A DNA stretch of 62,275 nt from Faecalispora sporosphaeroides DSM 1294 (GCA_000383295.1 KB911078.1:1-62275); one strand, 5' to 3'; numbered from the stretch's first letter, positions 52,700 to 61,953 are shown. Made by a program: numbers and translations. The notes: generated from the sequence alone by a model not told the origin.

Positions 52700-54856
52700 A
52701 TGAATCGCATGAAGGGCTTGTCCCGTTATATTTTCTGTATCGTAGTCATCATGGCGGCGTTCGCCGTGTACGGCCTCCGCCTGATCGACTGGCAGATCAT
52801 CAACGGCGCTTACTGGCTGAACGTTTCCACCCGCACCAACACCTCGTCGGTGAAAATGACGGCTGCCCGCGGCGAAATTCTGGACAGGAGCGGCAACGCG
52901 CTGGCGGTAAACAAAACCGTATACACCATCGTGTTCGATAAGTCTGCCATGACAAAGGACACGCAGAACAAAACCATTCTTCAGCTCGCCTCGCTGCTCG
53001 AAAAACGCGGCGAGACCTGGGTGGACGAGCTGCCGATTCAGGTAACGGCCGCGGGGGCGTATGAGTTCATTCCCGGCCGCGATTCCGACGTGGCGGCGCT
53101 GATCAAGCATCTGCGCCTGAATACTTACGCCACCGCCGAGCAGTGCGTACTGCAGATGAAAAAGGACTACGATTGCGACGGCTACTCCCCGAAGCAGACG
53201 CGCGCCATTCTCTCTGTGCGCTACAATATGGATATTTCTGGCTTCTCCGTTTCCACCCCGTATACCTTTGCGACAGGTATTTCCTCCGACACCGTTGGGA
53301 TCGTCAGCGAAAACGCGCAGAATCTTCCCGGCGCCACCGTTGAGGTGAGCACCGTGCGCGATTACCCCGACGGCAGCGTCGCCCCGCATGTGCTGGGAAC
53401 GCTGGGCGCGATCTCCCAGGAGGAATACGCCGAAGAAAAGAAGCAGGGAAACACCTACAGCCTGGATAATCTGGGCGGCTATGCCTATAATGATTCCATC
53501 GGCAAAAGCGGTGTGGAATCGTATTTTGAAAAATACCTGCGCGGCACCAACGGCCTGAAGGTGATCGAAACCACGCGCACCGGAGCCGTTGCCTCCAGCA
53601 CGGTAACGCAGGCGCCCGTAGCGGGCGACTCGATTTACCTCACCATCGACAAAAACCTTCAGAAGGTGGCGCAGGTTTCACTTGCGAACAACGTGAAGAA
53701 CGCCCAGACCGAGGGGAAGAATGGCGGCAGCAAGGGCGGGGCGGACTGCGTCGCGGGCGGCGCCGTGGTGCTCAACGTCAAGGATTTCTCCGTGCTGGCG
53801 GCGGCAACGTTCCCCAGCTACGATTTAAACCAGTACAACAGCAATCCCTCGTATGTGTCGAGCCTGTTTCAGGACAAGACAAAGCCGATGTACGACCGCG
53901 CGCTGGTCGGTTCCTTCATGCCCGGCTCGTCGTTTAAGCCGGTGGTCGCCTCGGCGGCTTTGCAGGAGGGAGTCATCAATTCCTCCTCCACCGTCACCTG
54001 CCACCGCGTGTATACCTTCTGGAAGGACTACCAGCCCACCTGCATGGGCTACCACGGCACCGTCAACGTCGTCACCGCGCTGCAGAAATCCTGCAACATC
54101 TTCTTTTACGACACCGGCCGCCGCCTCGGCATAGACACGCTCGACCTGTACGCCAAACGCTTCGGTCTGGGGCAGAAAACCGGCATCGAGATCAACGAGG
54201 GCGCGGGCGTTCTCTCCAGCCCGCAGGTGCGCGTTGCGGCCGGCGGCGTGTGGAACGGCGGCGACGTGGTACAGGCCTCGATCGGCCAGGCCGACAACTC
54301 CTTTACGCCTCTGCAGCTGGCCACCTATGTCGCAACGCTCGTCAACGACGGCACCCGGCTGAAAACGCATCTCATCAGTAAGATCACCGACTACAACCGC
54401 GACAAGGTCGTAATGCAGAACGACCCGAATTCCCCCACGGTCGTAGACCAAACGGGCGTTTCCAAAGAAAATCTGGAAACAGTGAAAAGGGGCATGCGCG
54501 CCGTTACGAGCGTTGGGGGCACCGCCGCCTCGTTCGCGAACTACGGCATTGCCGTGGCCGGCAAAACCGGTACCGCGCAGGTGCCGCCGCATTCCGACAA
54601 CGTGGTGTTCGTGGGCTTTGCCCCGTACGACAAGCCCGAAATCGCCGTGGCGGTCGTGCTGGAATACGGCGCCTACGGCAAATACTCCACTGCTGTGGCG
54701 CGCGATCTGTTCGACGCGTATTTCTTCGGCAAAACCGTGGACGCTTCGGGCAACCTGGTATTCCCCGCCAAAGAGGATTCCGCTTCCTCCGGAACCTCCT
54801 CCGCAGCCGCCCCCGGCACGGGAACCTCTTCCGGCGCTTCCTCCGCCGCGGGCTGA
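52700..54856 (+). CDS. mrdA: penicillin-binding protein 2-type transpeptidase
   Basis: 718 residues, the class B PBP of the elongasome. One N-terminal membrane helix (about 7-27), the PBP dimerisation domain (GEILDRSGNALAVNKTVYTI, about 57-76), and the transpeptidase domain with the SxxK serine at about 410 (PGSSFKP), the SxN-type motif KSCNIFF (about 465) and KTGTAQVPP (about 620). Ser/Gly/Ala-rich tail, unusual but also seen in MreC and the RsgI-like protein here. Immediately follows mreD. Confidence 0.95.
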   Translation: MNRMKGLSRYIFCIVVIMAAFAVYGLRLIDWQIINGAYWLNVSTRTNTSSVKMTAARGEILDRSGNALAVNKTVYTIVFDKSAMTKDTQNKTILQLASLLEKRGETWVDELPIQVTAAGAYEFIPGRDSDVAALIKHLRLNTYATAEQCVLQMKKDYDCDGYSPKQTRAILSVRYNMDISGFSVSTPYTFATGISSDTVGIVSENAQNLPGATVEVSTVRDYPDGSVAPHVLGTLGAISQEEYAEEKKQGNTYSLDNLGGYAYNDSIGKSGVESYFEKYLRGTNGLKVIETTRTGAVASSTVTQAPVAGDSIYLTIDKNLQKVAQVSLANNVKNAQTEGKNGGSKGGADCVAGGAVVLNVKDFSVLAAATFPSYDLNQYNSNPSYVSSLFQDKTKPMYDRALVGSFMPGSSFKPVVASAALQEGVINSSSTVTCHRVYTFWKDYQPTCMGYHGTVNVVTALQKSCNIFFYDTGRRLGIDTLDLYAKRFGLGQKTGIEINEGAGVLSSPQVRVAAGGVWNGGDVVQASIGQADNSFTPLQLATYVATLVNDGTRLKTHLISKITDYNRDKVVMQNDPNSPTVVDQTGVSKENLETVKRGMRAVTSVGGTAASFANYGIAVAGKTGTAQVPPHSDNVVFVGFAPYDKPEIAVAVVLEYGAYGKYSTAVARDLFDAYFFGKTVDASGNLVFPAKEDSASSGTSSAAAPGTGTSSGASSAAG

Positions 54857-54945
54857 GCGGTTTGCCATGGCGCTGACATTGTGTTCTATTTTTTTGATTA
54901 ATTTATGGATTGTGACTATTGCCGTTCAAATTTTGAAAAAAATCT

Positions 54946-54974
54946 TTGACGGAGATTCACAATTGTGTTAGTAT
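54946..54974 (+). promoter_or_regulatory. promoter of minD
   Basis: TTGACG, 17-nt spacer, TAGTAT, 20 nt upstream of the minD start, giving minD-mgsA its own promoter after pbp2. Confidence 0.75.
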
Positions 54975-54994
54975 GAGAAGTGAGGAAGTGACTT

Positions 54995-55738
54995 ATGGGA
55001 GCGGTAACAGTCATTACATCCGGCAAAGGGGGCGTGGGGAAGTCCACCGTCTGTGCCGGATTGGGACGAGTTCTGGCAGAACGCCGGCGCAGGGTGCTGC
55101 TGATCGACGGCGACGCCGGGCTGCGCAGCCTGGACCGTATGCTCGCTTTGGACGACCAGGTGATGTTCGACATTTCCGACGTGGTCTCCGGCTCCTGCGA
55201 GCCGATTCGGGCCATTTATGAATGCGGTGTGCCGGGGCTGTACCTGATGCCCGCGCCGTACCGTGAGGAAAAAGTTGTTTCGCCCCATTTGATGCGGCAG
55301 CTGGTGCCGATTCTTTCGCGCTACTACGACCACGTTCTGATCGACTGCCCCGCCGGGCTTGGCGCGGGCTTTGAGTCGGCCGCGGCCGCGGCGCAGAGAG
55401 CCCTTGTGGTAGCAACGCCCGACCCGCTCTGCCTGCGCGGCAGCGACAAGGTGCGGCTTTTGCTCACACAGGCCGGCATTTCGTCGCAGAGGCTGGTCGT
55501 CAATCGGTTCCACTACAAAAATTTTGTCAAATCCGGCTTGTTCCACGACCTGGACAATGTGATCGACGCCGCGGGAATCCGGCTGATCGGAATTGTACCG
55601 GAGGACCCGGAAACCGCCGCCGCATTTACCGGCGGCAAGCCAGTTTCACCATATTTTCCAGCGATGCAGGCGTTTCACCGTCTGGCCGCCCGGCTGGAGG
55701 GGGAATCGGTTCCCCTTGCGAGACTGGAAAAGCTGTAA
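54995..55738 (+). CDS. minD: MinD/ParA-family ATPase
   Basis: 247 residues. Deviant Walker A TSGKGGVGKSTVCAGLGRVL (about 8-27), LLIDGDAGLRSLDRML (about 35-50, where MinD proteins read DxDxGLRNLD), switch DHVLIDCPAGLGAGF (about 111-125) and VVATPDPLCLRGSDK. The MinD family is clear and the rod-gene neighbourhood fits septum placement. No MinC or MinE gene is adjacent, and the C-terminus (ARLEGESVPLARLEKL) lacks the usual basic amphipathic membrane-targeting helix, so a division-site role is not certain. Confidence 0.88.
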   Translation: MGAVTVITSGKGGVGKSTVCAGLGRVLAERRRRVLLIDGDAGLRSLDRMLALDDQVMFDISDVVSGSCEPIRAIYECGVPGLYLMPAPYREEKVVSPHLMRQLVPILSRYYDHVLIDCPAGLGAGFESAAAAAQRALVVATPDPLCLRGSDKVRLLLTQAGISSQRLVVNRFHYKNFVKSGLFHDLDNVIDAAGIRLIGIVPEDPETAAAFTGGKPVSPYFPAMQAFHRLAARLEGESVPLARLEKL

Positions 55739-55789
55739 ATTCATCGCAGCAACTATTCTAATCAATCTCAGATGAAGGAGGATTAAGCA

Positions 55790-56194
55790 TTGAATATTGC
55801 ATTGATTGCCCACGACGCCAAAAAGGAACTGATGGTTCAGTTCTGCATCGCATACTGCGGGGTGCTGAGCCGACACAGCTTGTGCGCGACAGGCACCACC
55901 GGCAAGCTGGTATCGGAGGCCACGGGGCTGAGTATTCAGCGCTTTTTAAGCGGAGCGCAGGGCGGCGACCAGCAGATCGCGGCGCGGATTTCGTATAATG
56001 AAGTTGATCTTCTTCTGTTTTTCCGCGACCCCCTGAATCCGAAGCCGCACGAGCCCAACGATATGAATCTGCTGAGCCTGTGCGATATGCACAATATCCC
56101 TGTGGCTACCAACATCGCCACCGCGGAGGTTCTCATCCACGGTCTGGAGCGCGGTGACCTGGACTGGCGCAACATCTTAAATCCGAAGTACTGA
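55790..56194 (+). CDS. mgsA: methylglyoxal synthase
   Basis: Converts dihydroxyacetone phosphate to methylglyoxal and phosphate. 134 residues. Landmarks: [16 protein letters not shown] (about 3-18), [17 protein letters not shown] (about 31-47), [15 protein letters not shown] with the catalytic Asp (about 53-67), [14 protein letters not shown] and [16 protein letters not shown] (about 98-113). Start TTG at 55790, GGAGG 7 nt before. Placed behind minD, as in many clostridia. Confidence 0.95.
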   Translation: MNIALIAHDAKKELMVQFCIAYCGVLSRHSLCATGTTGKLVSEATGLSIQRFLSGAQGGDQQIAARISYNEVDLLLFFRDPLNPKPHEPNDMNLLSLCDMHNIPVATNIATAEVLIHGLERGDLDWRNILNPKY

Positions 56195-56223
56195 TCTTGG
56201 GATTTATCTCTATTCAGGTAGGA

Positions 56224-56259
56224 TCCCTCGCTCTCAGCGGAGCGGGGGGTTTTGTTTTA
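56224..56259 (+). terminator. terminator after mgsA
   Basis: CCCTCGCTC...GAGCGGGGGG hairpin followed by TTTTGTTTT. Confidence 0.85.
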
Positions 56260-56304
56260 ACTCGCCCGCCGAAAGGCGGGAACAGAAAATAAGGAGTGTT
56301 TTTT

Positions 56305-57612
56305 ATGGCATTATTGGTTCAGGGCCCCAAGGGCACACAGGATCTTCTGCCCGAACAAACCGCGCGCTGGCAGCTGGTGGAGCAGGTGATGCGCGAAGAG
56401 GCGTCACTGTATGGCTATGGCGAAATCCGCACCCCTGTTTTTGAGCATACGGAACTGTTTCAGCGTTCGGTCGGCGAAACCACCGATGTGGTTCAAAAAG
56501 AGATGTACACGTTTAACGATAAAGGCGGGCGCTCCATCACCCTGCGCCCCGAGGGCACCGCGGGTGCGGTTCGCGCCCTGCTGGAGCACGCCCTTTACAA
56601 CGAGGGGCTGCCGGTAAAGCTGTATTATTTCACCTCCTGCTACCGGTACGAGAAGCCGCAGGCCGGCCGCCTGCGCGAGTTCCACCAGTTCGGCGTGGAG
56701 GCCTTCGGCTCCGCCGACCCGATCGCCGACGCAGAAACCATTCTGCTGGCCAAGTCCATTTTCGACCGCCTCGGCATGCGCGGCTACTCCATCGAGATCA
56801 ACTCCATCGGCTGCCCCGAATGCCGCGCCAAGTACCACCAGGCGCTCAAGGAATATTTCTCTGCGTCCGTCGACCAGCTGTGCGACACCTGCAAGGACCG
56901 CCTTGACCGAAACCCCATGCGCATTCTGGACTGCAAAAATCCGCCCTGCGCAGAGGTGGCGAAGGGTGCGCCCATCATGCTCGACTACCTGTGCGACGAC
57001 TGCCGCGAGCACTTTGAGGGCGTGAAGGGCTATCTGAACGACGCCGGCGTGAAATACGAGGTCAACCCCACCATCGTGCGCGGGCTGGATTACTACACCC
57101 GCACGGTGTTTGAATTTGTGTCGAACGACCTCGGCTCGCAGAGCACCTTCTGCGGCGGGGGACGCTACGACGGTCTGGTGGCCGAAATGGGCGGCAAGCC
57201 CTTGCCCGCGCTGGGCTACGCAATCGGCCTCGAGCGCGTTCTGATGATCCTGCAGGCGCAGGGAATAAAGCTGCCGGTGCAGTCTCAGTGCGAGCTGTTC
57301 GTGGCAGCCATCGGCGAGGCCGCGCAGAAGCGGGCGTTCGGCCTTACCCGCCGCATGCGGGAATGCTCCGTATTCGCGCAGTTCGATTCCTGCGGGCGCA
57401 GCCTGAAGGCCCAGATGAAGTATGCCGATAAGATCGGCGCGAAGTACACGCTGGTGCTGGGCGACGACGAGCTGCAGAGCGGGCGCGGCAAGCTGAAAAA
57501 TATGGAAACGGGCGAGCTGACGGAAATCACCCTGGACGAGCAGACCTTTGCGTCACAGTTTCTGGCGGCGACGGTGACGGCAGGCACAGCCGGTGCAGAC
57601 TCTTCCATTTGA
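56305..57612 (+). CDS. hisS: histidyl-tRNA synthetase
   Basis: 435 residues, class II synthetase for histidine. Motif 1/2 region: GPKGTQDLLPEQ (about 7-18), TLRPEGTAGAVRALLEH (about 76-92), YRYEKPQAGRLREFHQFGVE (about 110-129), the His-binding loop VRGLDYYTRTVFEF (about 257-270), motif 3 ALGYAIGLERVLM (about 297-309), and a C-terminal anticodon domain. The start at 56305 follows AAGGAG. Paired with aspS as in many Firmicutes. Confidence 0.97.
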   Translation: MALLVQGPKGTQDLLPEQTARWQLVEQVMREEASLYGYGEIRTPVFEHTELFQRSVGETTDVVQKEMYTFNDKGGRSITLRPEGTAGAVRALLEHALYNEGLPVKLYYFTSCYRYEKPQAGRLREFHQFGVEAFGSADPIADAETILLAKSIFDRLGMRGYSIEINSIGCPECRAKYHQALKEYFSASVDQLCDTCKDRLDRNPMRILDCKNPPCAEVAKGAPIMLDYLCDDCREHFEGVKGYLNDAGVKYEVNPTIVRGLDYYTRTVFEFVSNDLGSQSTFCGGGRYDGLVAEMGGKPLPALGYAIGLERVLMILQAQGIKLPVQSQCELFVAAIGEAAQKRAFGLTRRMRECSVFAQFDSCGRSLKAQMKYADKIGAKYTLVLGDDELQSGRGKLKNMETGELTEITLDEQTFASQFLAATVTAGTAGADSSI

Positions 57613-57661
57613 CGCAGCCGCGCTTTTTTACTATAATAAATACAGCAAAGCACAAAACAAA

Positions 57662-57696
57662 GCCTTACTTCCCCGCCAAAGGTGGGGAAGTAAGGC
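57662..57696. repeat. perfect hairpin between hisS and aspS
   Basis: GCCTTACTTCCCCGCC and GGTGGGGAAGTAAGGC form a 16-bp stem with one G-U pair and a 3-nt loop. No T-run follows, so it is not a typical terminator. Confidence 0.8.
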
Positions 57697-57770
57697 AATG
57701 CTTGTCGCCTTTGCGGCAATTTCAGGAAAAGAAACTGGCAGGCTCAGCCTGAGGATAGAGGAACGATACA

Positions 57771-59558
57771 ATGGCAGAATTTATGAGCGGACTAAAAAGA
57801 ACCCATTACTGCGGCACCCTGCGGCAGGAACACGTTGGAGCGGAAGTGGTCGTATGCGGCTGGGTACAGCGTCAGCGCGATTTAGGGCAGCTGATCTTTG
57901 TGGATCTGCGCGACCGCACCGGCCTTTTGCAGCTGGCATTTGACAATGCGACCGACCGGCAGATTTTTGAAAAAGCCGCGGGTGTTCGCGCGGAATATGT
58001 ACTCGCGGTGCGCGGTATAGTGCGCGAGCGCTCCGCCAAAAACCCTGAGCTGCCCACCGGCGACGTGGAAATTGAGGTTCAGGAGCTGAGGGTTCTCGCA
58101 AAGGCCGAAACCCCGCCCTTTGAAATTGTGGAGCATTCCAACGTAAAGGAAGAGCTGCGGCTGAAATACCGCTACTTGGATCTTCGCCGCCCCGACATGC
58201 AGGACAAGATCATCCAGCGCCACAAGATTGTAAAAATTGCCCGCGATTACTTTGACGATAACGGGTTTCTGGAGATCGAGACCCCGATCCTCATCAAATC
58301 CACGCCCGAGGGCGCCCGCGATTACCTTGTGCCGTCGCGCGTGTTCCCGGGGAATTTCTTCGCGCTGCCGCAGTCGCCCCAGCAGTACAAGCAGCTGTTG
58401 ATGCTCTCGGGCTTCGACCGCTACATGCAGGTTGCCCGCTGCTTTCGCGACGAAGATCTGCGCGCGGACCGTCAGCCGGAATTCACCCAGATCGACCTCG
58501 AGATGTCTTTTATTGAGCCGGAGGACGTGATGGCGATCGGCGAAGGCTTTATCCGCGACGTATACAAGCGCTTGCAGAATATCGACATCCCCACCCCGTT
58601 CCGCCGCATCACGTGGCACGAGGCGATGGAGCGCTTTGGTTCCGACAAACCCGATCTGCGCTTTGGCCTGGAGCTTGTCAACCTGAGCGATGCACTGAAG
58701 GATACCGGGTTCCGCGTGTTCGCCGGCGCTTTGTCGGCGGGCGGATCGGTGCGCGGCATTAACCTCAAGGGCAAGGCCGACGAGCTCAGCCGCAAAGAAA
58801 TCGACAAGCTGACCGAAACCCTCAGGGCGTACGGCGCACAGGGCCTGGCGTGGACGCGCCTGACCTCGAACGGCGAGAGCTCCAGCTATGAAAAGTTTCT
58901 GTCGGAGCAGGAGGCCGCGGCGGTGAGAACCGCGCTCGGCGCCGAGACCGGCGACGTTCTTCTGCTGGTGGCCAGCCCCAAAAACAGCGTGGTATTCGCT
59001 TCGCTGGGTGCGCTGCGCTGCGAGCTGGCAAAGCGCTTCGGCCTCATCGACGACTCCAAGCCGTGCCTGCTGTGGGTTACCGACTTCCCGCTGTTCGAGT
59101 ACGACGAGGAGGAGAACCGCTTTGTTGCGATGCACCACCCCTTCACCGCGCCGCGCGAGCAGGACCTTGACAAGCTCACCTCCGACCCCGGCAGCGTGTG
59201 CGCCAAGGCCTACGACATGGTGCTCAACGGAAACGAAATCGGCGGCGGTTCCATCCGCATCAACACCCCCGAGGTACAGCGACAGATGTTTCAGGCGCTG
59301 GGCTTTACGCCTGAGCAGGCCCAGCAGCGCTTCGGCTTTTTGATCGACGCGTTCCGCTACGGCGCCCCGCCCCACGGCGGCATGGCGTTCGGGCTCGACC
59401 GTTTGGTGATGCTGATGCTTGGCTGCGACAGCATCCGCGACGTGATCGCGTTCCCGAAGGTGGCCAACTCCAGCGAGCTGATGAGCAGCGCGCCGGACGT
59501 GGTAGACCCCAAGCAGCTGGCGGAGCTCGGCCTTTCGATCGTTCCGCAGGCGGAGTAA
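57771..59558 (+). CDS. aspS: aspartyl-tRNA synthetase
   Basis: 595 residues, bacterial-type AspRS. N-terminal OB anticodon domain (GWVQRQRDLGQLIFVDLRDR, about 27-46), class II core (FFALPQSPQQYKQLLMLSG, about 193-211; RCFRDEDLRADRQPEFTQID, about 224-243), a GAD insertion domain (about 300-420) and motif 3 GAPPHGGMAFGLDRLVMLML (about 530-549). It may aminoacylate tRNA-Asp only or also tRNA-Asn if the indirect route exists. GAGG ribosome site. Confidence 0.97.
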   Translation: MAEFMSGLKRTHYCGTLRQEHVGAEVVVCGWVQRQRDLGQLIFVDLRDRTGLLQLAFDNATDRQIFEKAAGVRAEYVLAVRGIVRERSAKNPELPTGDVEIEVQELRVLAKAETPPFEIVEHSNVKEELRLKYRYLDLRRPDMQDKIIQRHKIVKIARDYFDDNGFLEIETPILIKSTPEGARDYLVPSRVFPGNFFALPQSPQQYKQLLMLSGFDRYMQVARCFRDEDLRADRQPEFTQIDLEMSFIEPEDVMAIGEGFIRDVYKRLQNIDIPTPFRRITWHEAMERFGSDKPDLRFGLELVNLSDALKDTGFRVFAGALSAGGSVRGINLKGKADELSRKEIDKLTETLRAYGAQGLAWTRLTSNGESSSYEKFLSEQEAAAVRTALGAETGDVLLLVASPKNSVVFASLGALRCELAKRFGLIDDSKPCLLWVTDFPLFEYDEEENRFVAMHHPFTAPREQDLDKLTSDPGSVCAKAYDMVLNGNEIGGGSIRINTPEVQRQMFQALGFTPEQAQQRFGFLIDAFRYGAPPHGGMAFGLDRLVMLMLGCDSIRDVIAFPKVANSSELMSSAPDVVDPKQLAELGLSIVPQAE

Positions 59559-59691
59559 ATTGACCGATCTCCGCGCCCGATGCAGGCGGGCTTCCATTCC
59601 TTTGAGCCATTTGTATGGCGGGCCGCTCTGTGCGTGCAAACCGGTGCGGCAGATTCCATCTTTTCACCAGCCGGCAAAGAAAGTCTTTTCA

Positions 59692-59724
59692 ACGCCGTTC
59701 TGTGTCAGAGCGGCGCTTTTTTAC
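59692..59724 (+). terminator. terminator after aspS
   Basis: GCCGTTCTG-TGT-CAGAGCGGC stem followed by CTTTTTTA. Confidence 0.85.
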
Positions 59725-59811
59725 GGGATGAAAAATTTTTTTCCTGTTTTTTTTTGAACTGTGCAATAAAACGGCACGGAATTTCATTATTCTTACAGAG
59801 GGAGTTTCAAT

Positions 59812-60381
59812 ATGGTGACTGGAAACGGAAACGGGAACCATCAATCATATCAAGCCCCCACGGACCAACTCATGCGGCAGGTAGCCGCGGGAGAGGACTG
59901 GGCCTTCGCCCAGCTCTACCTGAGTACGCAGCATGCGGTTTACGCGTTGCTGCTCTCTCTGGTGAAAAATCCCGCAACCGCAGAGGACCTGATGCAGGAT
60001 ACCTATCTGAGCATCCGACAGTCTGTGGGTACTTACATCCCTCAGGGCAAGCCGATGGCGTGGATTTTTACCATCGCCAAAAACCTTGCCTATCAGGAGC
60101 TGCGCCGCTTGAGTAAGCAGGGAGCCGAAAATTTCGCTGATCATGAGGATGCCTCCGGCGAAGACAACATTTCGCAGGCGATTGACAACATCGTTTTAAG
60201 AAGCGCCCTGACAATTTTGGAGGAGCGGGAACGCAAAATTGTGCTGCTGCACGTAGCCGCCGGGATGAAGTTCGTTGAGATCGCATCCCTGACGGAAACG
60301 CCGCTGGGTACGGTATTATCCTCCTATCACCGTGCGATGCGCAAGCTCCAGAAATCCGTCCGAGAGGGGGCAGTTCAATGA
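59812..60381 (+). CDS. ECF-type RNA polymerase sigma factor
   Basis: 189 residues. Region 2 (about 17-85: DQLMRQVAAGEDWAFAQLYL, NPATAEDLMQDTYLSIRQSV, KPMAWIFTIAKNLAYQELRR) and region 4 (about 125-183: ILEERERKIVLLHVAAGMKF, PLGTVLSSYHRAMRKLQ) are clear, without regions 1 or 3. Its stop overlaps the start of the RsgI-type gene (ATGA), so the two are a sigma/anti-sigma pair. Ribosome site GAGGGAG. It may activate its own promoter; the -35-like TTGAAC 60 nt upstream is not conclusive. Confidence 0.93.
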   Translation: MVTGNGNGNHQSYQAPTDQLMRQVAAGEDWAFAQLYLSTQHAVYALLLSLVKNPATAEDLMQDTYLSIRQSVGTYIPQGKPMAWIFTIAKNLAYQELRRLSKQGAENFADHEDASGEDNISQAIDNIVLRSALTILEERERKIVLLHVAAGMKFVEIASLTETPLGTVLSSYHRAMRKLQKSVREGAVQ

Positions 60382-61727
60382 AACGATCTGAGCTGAAGCA
60401 ATCGCTCAAATTCGCTGTTCTGCAATCCACACCGGACTTATTGCCCACCCTTCTGCCGGGTTATTCGGCAGAAGAGATCCCTTTGCCGTGTCCTGCGGCG
60501 GAGGAAGCCCTTTGCGGAATCAACCAAGTGGTTGTGCCAAGAAAAAGGCCCCGATTTCAGATTGCATGCGTCATGGCAGCCGTTTGCATTGTGTTCTTGA
60601 GCGTCTTTTACCTGGCACAGCCGAAGGTGGATTCCATCGTCAGCATTGACGTGAATCCCAGCATAGAGCTAACTATTGATCAGAATGACCGAGTCATCAA
60701 GTCAAAGGCATCCAACGATGACGCGGCCGCAATTTTGAAGAATATGAACCTGCGGGATAAGGATCTCAGCGAAGCCACCGGCACGATTGTCAATCGCCTG
60801 CTGGAGCACGGCTACCTGGCCAAAAACAGCACGGACAACGCGATCCTGATCTCCGTAGCCAGCCGGAATGGGGAAAACCCAGCACAGCTGCAGGAAAAAA
60901 TGGCGGACGGTATTGAAAACGTCCTGAAAGAGAATAACGCCAGCGCTACGGTGCTGCGCCAGACGGATACTTTGTCAGACGATCTTCAAAAGTTCGCCAG
61001 CGAAAATCAGGTTTCTCTTGGCAAGGCGGATCTGGTCCGCAAGCTGACGGAACAGGATTCCTCTCTTGACGCGTCGGCGCTTTGTAAAATGTCGCTGAAG
61101 GATCTGAACAAACTGATGGAAAGCAAAAAACTGGAAGTCAGCGGCCTGGTGATCGGCGAGGAAGGCAATCCTACCGTTTCCTCCGGTCAACCCGGCAAAG
61201 ATCCCGCTTCCTCTTCTTCCTCCGGCAAGGAGAGCTCCGCACCGGAAGGCAGCGTGGGCGGTTCACAGGCAGAAGAAGATCCCTTTGGATCGGAAACGAC
61301 CTCCAGGAATTCTTCGTCTTCAAAGCCGCACTCGCACACTTCTTCCGAAAACGGTGCAACCTCCGGCGGACAGGAAGAGAGCTCGGTATCCAGCGATGAT
61401 CCGATTTACACCCCGCCGGATATTGACGACGACATGGAAGATCCCGACGGTGTGCCGTCTTACCCGTTTGACGATGTTTCTTCTGCCGTAGAAAGCAGCA
61501 GCCAGAGTTCTTCCAGCAAGAACCCCGGCGACGAGAGTTCGCAGGCCGCTTCCTCTGGCAGCAGTTCCTCTTCGTCCAAAGTGGAAAGCAACGCGCCGAG
61601 TTCTTCTGAAAAGCCGTCTTCCAGCCATTCTTCTTCCGCGTCCGGTAATTCCTCTCAGAAAACCGGTTCCTCTGATAAATCGGGAGCATCTTCGCAAATA
61701 GCTTCTTCCCGGGATAAAAAGGCTTAA
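60378..61727 (+). CDS. RsgI-type anti-sigma factor with Ser-rich ectodomain
   Basis: 449-residue single-pass membrane protein. Cytoplasmic N-terminus (1-58) should bind the adjacent sigma factor. Membrane helix about 61-80. Then the periplasmic RsgI domain with VSIDVNPSIELTIDQNDRVI (about 88-107); in RsgI proteins the bond between N and P (here N93-P94) is self-cleaved before signalling. A helical part runs to about 270. Residues about 275-449 are low-complexity Ser/Gly/Pro/Asp, probably a wall-spanning linker, with no recognisable carbohydrate-binding domain at the end. Confidence 0.85.
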   Translation: MKRSELKQSLKFAVLQSTPDLLPTLLPGYSAEEIPLPCPAAEEALCGINQVVVPRKRPRFQIACVMAAVCIVFLSVFYLAQPKVDSIVSIDVNPSIELTIDQNDRVIKSKASNDDAAAILKNMNLRDKDLSEATGTIVNRLLEHGYLAKNSTDNAILISVASRNGENPAQLQEKMADGIENVLKENNASATVLRQTDTLSDDLQKFASENQVSLGKADLVRKLTEQDSSLDASALCKMSLKDLNKLMESKKLEVSGLVIGEEGNPTVSSGQPGKDPASSSSSGKESSAPEGSVGGSQAEEDPFGSETTSRNSSSSKPHSHTSSENGATSGGQEESSVSSDDPIYTPPDIDDDMEDPDGVPSYPFDDVSSAVESSSQSSSSKNPGDESSQAASSGSSSSSSKVESNAPSSSEKPSSSHSSSASGNSSQKTGSSDKSGASSQIASSRDKKA

Positions 61728-61746
61728 GATTCCGGTACAGCGAAAA

Positions 61747-61783
61747 GCAGCCCCGCCCTTTTCAAAAGGGGCGGGGCTTTCTT
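61747..61783 (+). terminator. terminator after the anti-sigma gene
   Basis: AGCCCCGCCCTTTT/AAAAGGGGCGGGGCT stem followed by TTCTTTT. Confidence 0.88.
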
Positions 61784-61930
61784 TTACTCAATTTTCCCAT
61801 GTTGCTTCTCATATTGCTCTACACAGTCTCGGATCAATATCAAAATCTGACTGTTCGCGGAACGTCCCTCATAATCTGCTACAACGTGCAGTTTGTTCAG
61901 CAGTTCTTCTTCAATCCTGATGGACCTCAA
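61784..61930 (-). pseudogene. truncated Arc-like ribbon-helix-helix protein
   Basis: Reading the minus strand from about 61930 to the stop at 61784 gives RSIRIEEELLNKLHVVADYE then GRSANSQILILIRDCVEQYE and KQHGKIE. This is the ribbon-helix-helix core of Arc-type DNA-binding proteins (strand RIEEELL, then EGRSxNSQIL). The usual N-terminal methionine and ribosome site are missing: upstream the frame passes through FLL and unrelated residues to a stop, and only a TTG at 61930 could serve as start. Most likely the 5' end was lost to a rearrangement. Confidence 0.6.
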
Positions 61931-61953
61931 TAGAAAAACTAAATTCCGGTTGG

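Noticed and set aside
54867-54971. 34-codon hydrophobic frame (MALTLCSIFLINLWIVTIAV...) between pbp2 and minD
   Set aside because: No ribosome site, and it overlaps the minD promoter; could be a tiny membrane peptide but the evidence is too thin.
57882-59639. 585-codon minus-strand frame over aspS
   Set aside because: Antisense shadow of aspS.
59752-59811. ECF-type autoregulatory promoter before the sigma gene
   Set aside because: A GAAC-like -35 is present but no convincing -10 at the right distance; left open.
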